Shown: positions 5,739 to 6,685 of the stretch, piece by piece
Position numbering within the stretch: the stretch's first letter is position 1
How the letters are laid out: every line of letters starts with the position of its first letter
Source: an uncultured Eubacteriales bacterium
Lineage (GTDB): Bacteria; Bacillota; Clostridia; Lachnospirales; CAG-274
Reading direction: 5' to 3'
NCBI GenBank assembly: GCA_902496345.1
Contig: CABVAP010000125.1
Coordinates: 1 to 6,685 of the forward strand
Length of the DNA: 6,685 nucleotides
Notes under the pieces: generated by a model
Seen by the model: only the letters and a program-made list of their open reading frames with translations
The model's database searches: none
Told to the model about the DNA's origin: nothing
Translations under genes and position numbers: made by a program

Positions 5739-6545
5739 TTGAAAGAGAATAAAGACAATAAGTTAAATGAGCTTAAAAATAAAAAAGGGTTTATGATTGC
5801 GATTTATTCTTGTGCAGCTATAGTTATTGCAATGACTGGAATAATCGCATCTACCAAAGACAAGCAAGCTAAAAATAATGAAAATCAAACACAGGTCCAA
5901 ATTGAACAAGTTAATCAAAGTGATGTAAAGAGTTACAAAAATAATACAACAACAGGCTCTAGTGCTGTGGACACAGGTGATAATTCTTTGACAGCTAAAA
6001 ATACGGAACAAAAAGAAGATAAAAAAACTGAAACTGACAAAACAAGCAAAAAAGAAGAAAAAACATCTGAAACAAAACCTACAGCTAATGCTGTTAATGC
6101 TGAAAAATCTTATACATTATTTGATGATTCACAAGAAATGTCTTGGCCTTTAAATGGTCAAATAGTTATGGACTACAGTATGGAAACAGCTATTTATGAT
6201 AAGACCCTCGACCAATACAGAACAAACGACTGTGTATGTATAGCTGGTAATGTTGGAGATGAAATTCACGCATCAGCAGAGGGTAAAGTTAAATCTGTTT
6301 CAAAGGACAAAGAAAACTTAACTTCTGTAACTATTGAACACGGTAACGGTTGGCTGTCTACATACAGTCAACTTCAAGATGATGTCCCTGTTATTACTGG
6401 GGACATAGTTCAAAAAGGTGCTGTAATCGGAAATTTATCAGAACCATCTTACAAAAATACTCTATTAGGCCCTCACCTTGAATTTAAGGTGACTCACAAC
6501 GACAATGATACTGACCCTAAAATTTTACTCGCTCAAGAAGAATAG
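5739..6545 (+). CDS. spoIIQ: SpoIIQ-like membrane-anchored degenerate M23/LytM protein
   Basis: Likely forespore partner of SpoIIIAH in the engulfment-stage channel; this role is inferred from architecture and context. The protein has 268 residues from TTG 5739. A short basic N-terminus precedes one membrane span (18-37). A polar Lys/Glu/Thr/Asn-rich linker (40-123) leads to the LytM domain (~134-265), which begins WPLNGQIVMDYSMETAIYDKTLDQYRT. Metallopeptidase residues are mostly lost. The usual H-x-x-x-D zinc pair reads N163-DCV-C167. The His of Y-x-H-L is Q211. The H-x-H motif is H246-L-E248, keeping only the first His. It is therefore probably a non-catalytic binding domain. Bacillus SpoIIQ also lacks a zinc-ligand His, and related clostridial proteins are, from memory, similarly degraded. 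A generic M23 wall-binding protein is the alternative. A forespore-type promoter may drive it; otherwise it could be read through from sigE. Confidence 0.8.
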   Translation: MKENKDNKLNELKNKKGFMIAIYSCAAIVIAMTGIIASTKDKQAKNNENQTQVQIEQVNQSDVKSYKNNTTTGSSAVDTGDNSLTAKNTEQKEDKKTETDKTSKKEEKTSETKPTANAVNAEKSYTLFDDSQEMSWPLNGQIVMDYSMETAIYDKTLDQYRTNDCVCIAGNVGDEIHASAEGKVKSVSKDKENLTSVTIEHGNGWLSTYSQLQDDVPVITGDIVQKGAVIGNLSEPSYKNTLLGPHLEFKVTHNDNDTDPKILLAQEE

Positions 6546-6560
6546 TTTTTGTATAACATC

Positions 6561-6597
6561 AAGACCCTTTGGTTTTTATGCCTTTGGGTCTTTTGGT
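6561..6597 (+). terminator. Probable terminator after the SpoIIQ-like gene
   Basis: AAGACCC (6561-6567) pairs with GGGTCTT (6586-6592). An inner GG/CC pair (6571-6572 with 6581-6582) sits beyond a 3x3 T-T internal mismatch, and TTTTATG lies in the loop. A broken T tract (TTTTGGTTT) follows. It lies 15 nt after the stop codon. The stem is decent but the T tract is imperfect. Confidence 0.55.
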
Positions 6598-6602
6598 TTA
6601 TG

Positions 6603-6672
6603 TACAAATTGGGGTTTGTAAAGACCGTGGGGCTTTGCCCCACCACCCTACTAGCTTTTTGAAAAAAGCTAG
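6603..6672 (-). repeat. Structured dispersed repeat, copy 2 (- strand)
   Basis: Read on the - strand this has the same plan as 121-193. Hairpin 1 pairs CTAGCTTTT with AAAAGCTAG (+ strand 6651-6659 with 6664-6672, 4-nt loop). Hairpin 2 is a perfect 7-bp GTGGGGC/GCCCCAC stem with a 3-nt loop (6627-6633 with 6637-6643). Hairpin 3 pairs TACAAA with TTTGTA (6603-6608 with 6615-6620). Similarity to copy 1 may continue weakly past hairpin 1 (GTTTTTGCC against GTTCTTTGTCC) to the window edge. It starts just past the terminator of the SpoIIQ-like gene. What it belongs to on the right cannot be seen. Confidence 0.8.
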
Positions 6673-6685
6673 GCAAAAACTTTTG

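Noticed and set aside
5739..6545. Active M23 endopeptidase
   Set aside because: Three of the four key motif positions examined in the metal/catalytic site carry non-standard residues (N163, C167, E248), and the Y-x-H-L His is Q211.
121..6672. Inverted repeats as terminal repeats of a composite transposon carrying the four genes
   Set aside because: There is no transposase, the enclosed sporulation genes are core genes, and the repeats look like short dispersed intergenic elements. Coincidental facing copies are the simpler reading.

Overview
The window is AT-rich DNA, most likely from a spore-forming, plant-fibre-degrading member of the Clostridia. The spoIIGA-sigE pair is diagnostic of an endospore-forming Firmicute. 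A secreted pectate lyase ending in a type I dockerin points to a cellulosome-type or dockerin-using gut or rumen lineage (Ruminococcaceae/Oscillospiraceae-like, or a pectin specialist such as Monoglobus). The species cannot be fixed from the sequence alone.

Layout, all genes on the + strand. Positions 1-220 hold no convincing gene but contain a structured repeat (121-193) just before the first ribosome binding site. Positions 221-3760 encode an 1179-residue secreted modular enzyme: signal peptide, PL1-type pectate lyase, a Ca-binding Asp-rich motif, a bacterial Ig-like domain, two further beta-rich modules, a Thr/Glu/Ser linker built from tandem 36-nt units, and a dockerin. A strong terminator (3776-3826) separates it from the sporulation genes. 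Positions 3917-4822 encode SpoIIGA, the membrane aspartic protease. Positions 4858-5577 encode pro-sigma-E, its substrate; the 35-nt gap suggests one operon. After 161 non-coding bases with a plausible forespore-type promoter comes a membrane-anchored, degenerate LytM/M23 protein resembling SpoIIQ (5739-6545), then a terminator and a second copy of the structured repeat on the - strand (6603-6672).

How the genes fit together: SpoIIGA sits in the septal membrane and matures pro-sigma-E in the mother cell. A SpoIIQ-like protein would be the forespore half of the engulfment-stage channel with SpoIIIAH. Three consecutive genes therefore cover the early mother-cell/forespore dialogue. The pectate lyase looks functionally unrelated and is insulated by its terminator.

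The least expected features are: the pair of inward-facing structured repeats, whose variable first hairpins differ by compensatory base pairs; a SpoIIQ-like gene where sigG is usually found; replacement of nearly all metal-site residues of that M23 domain; and TTG starts on all three sporulation genes.
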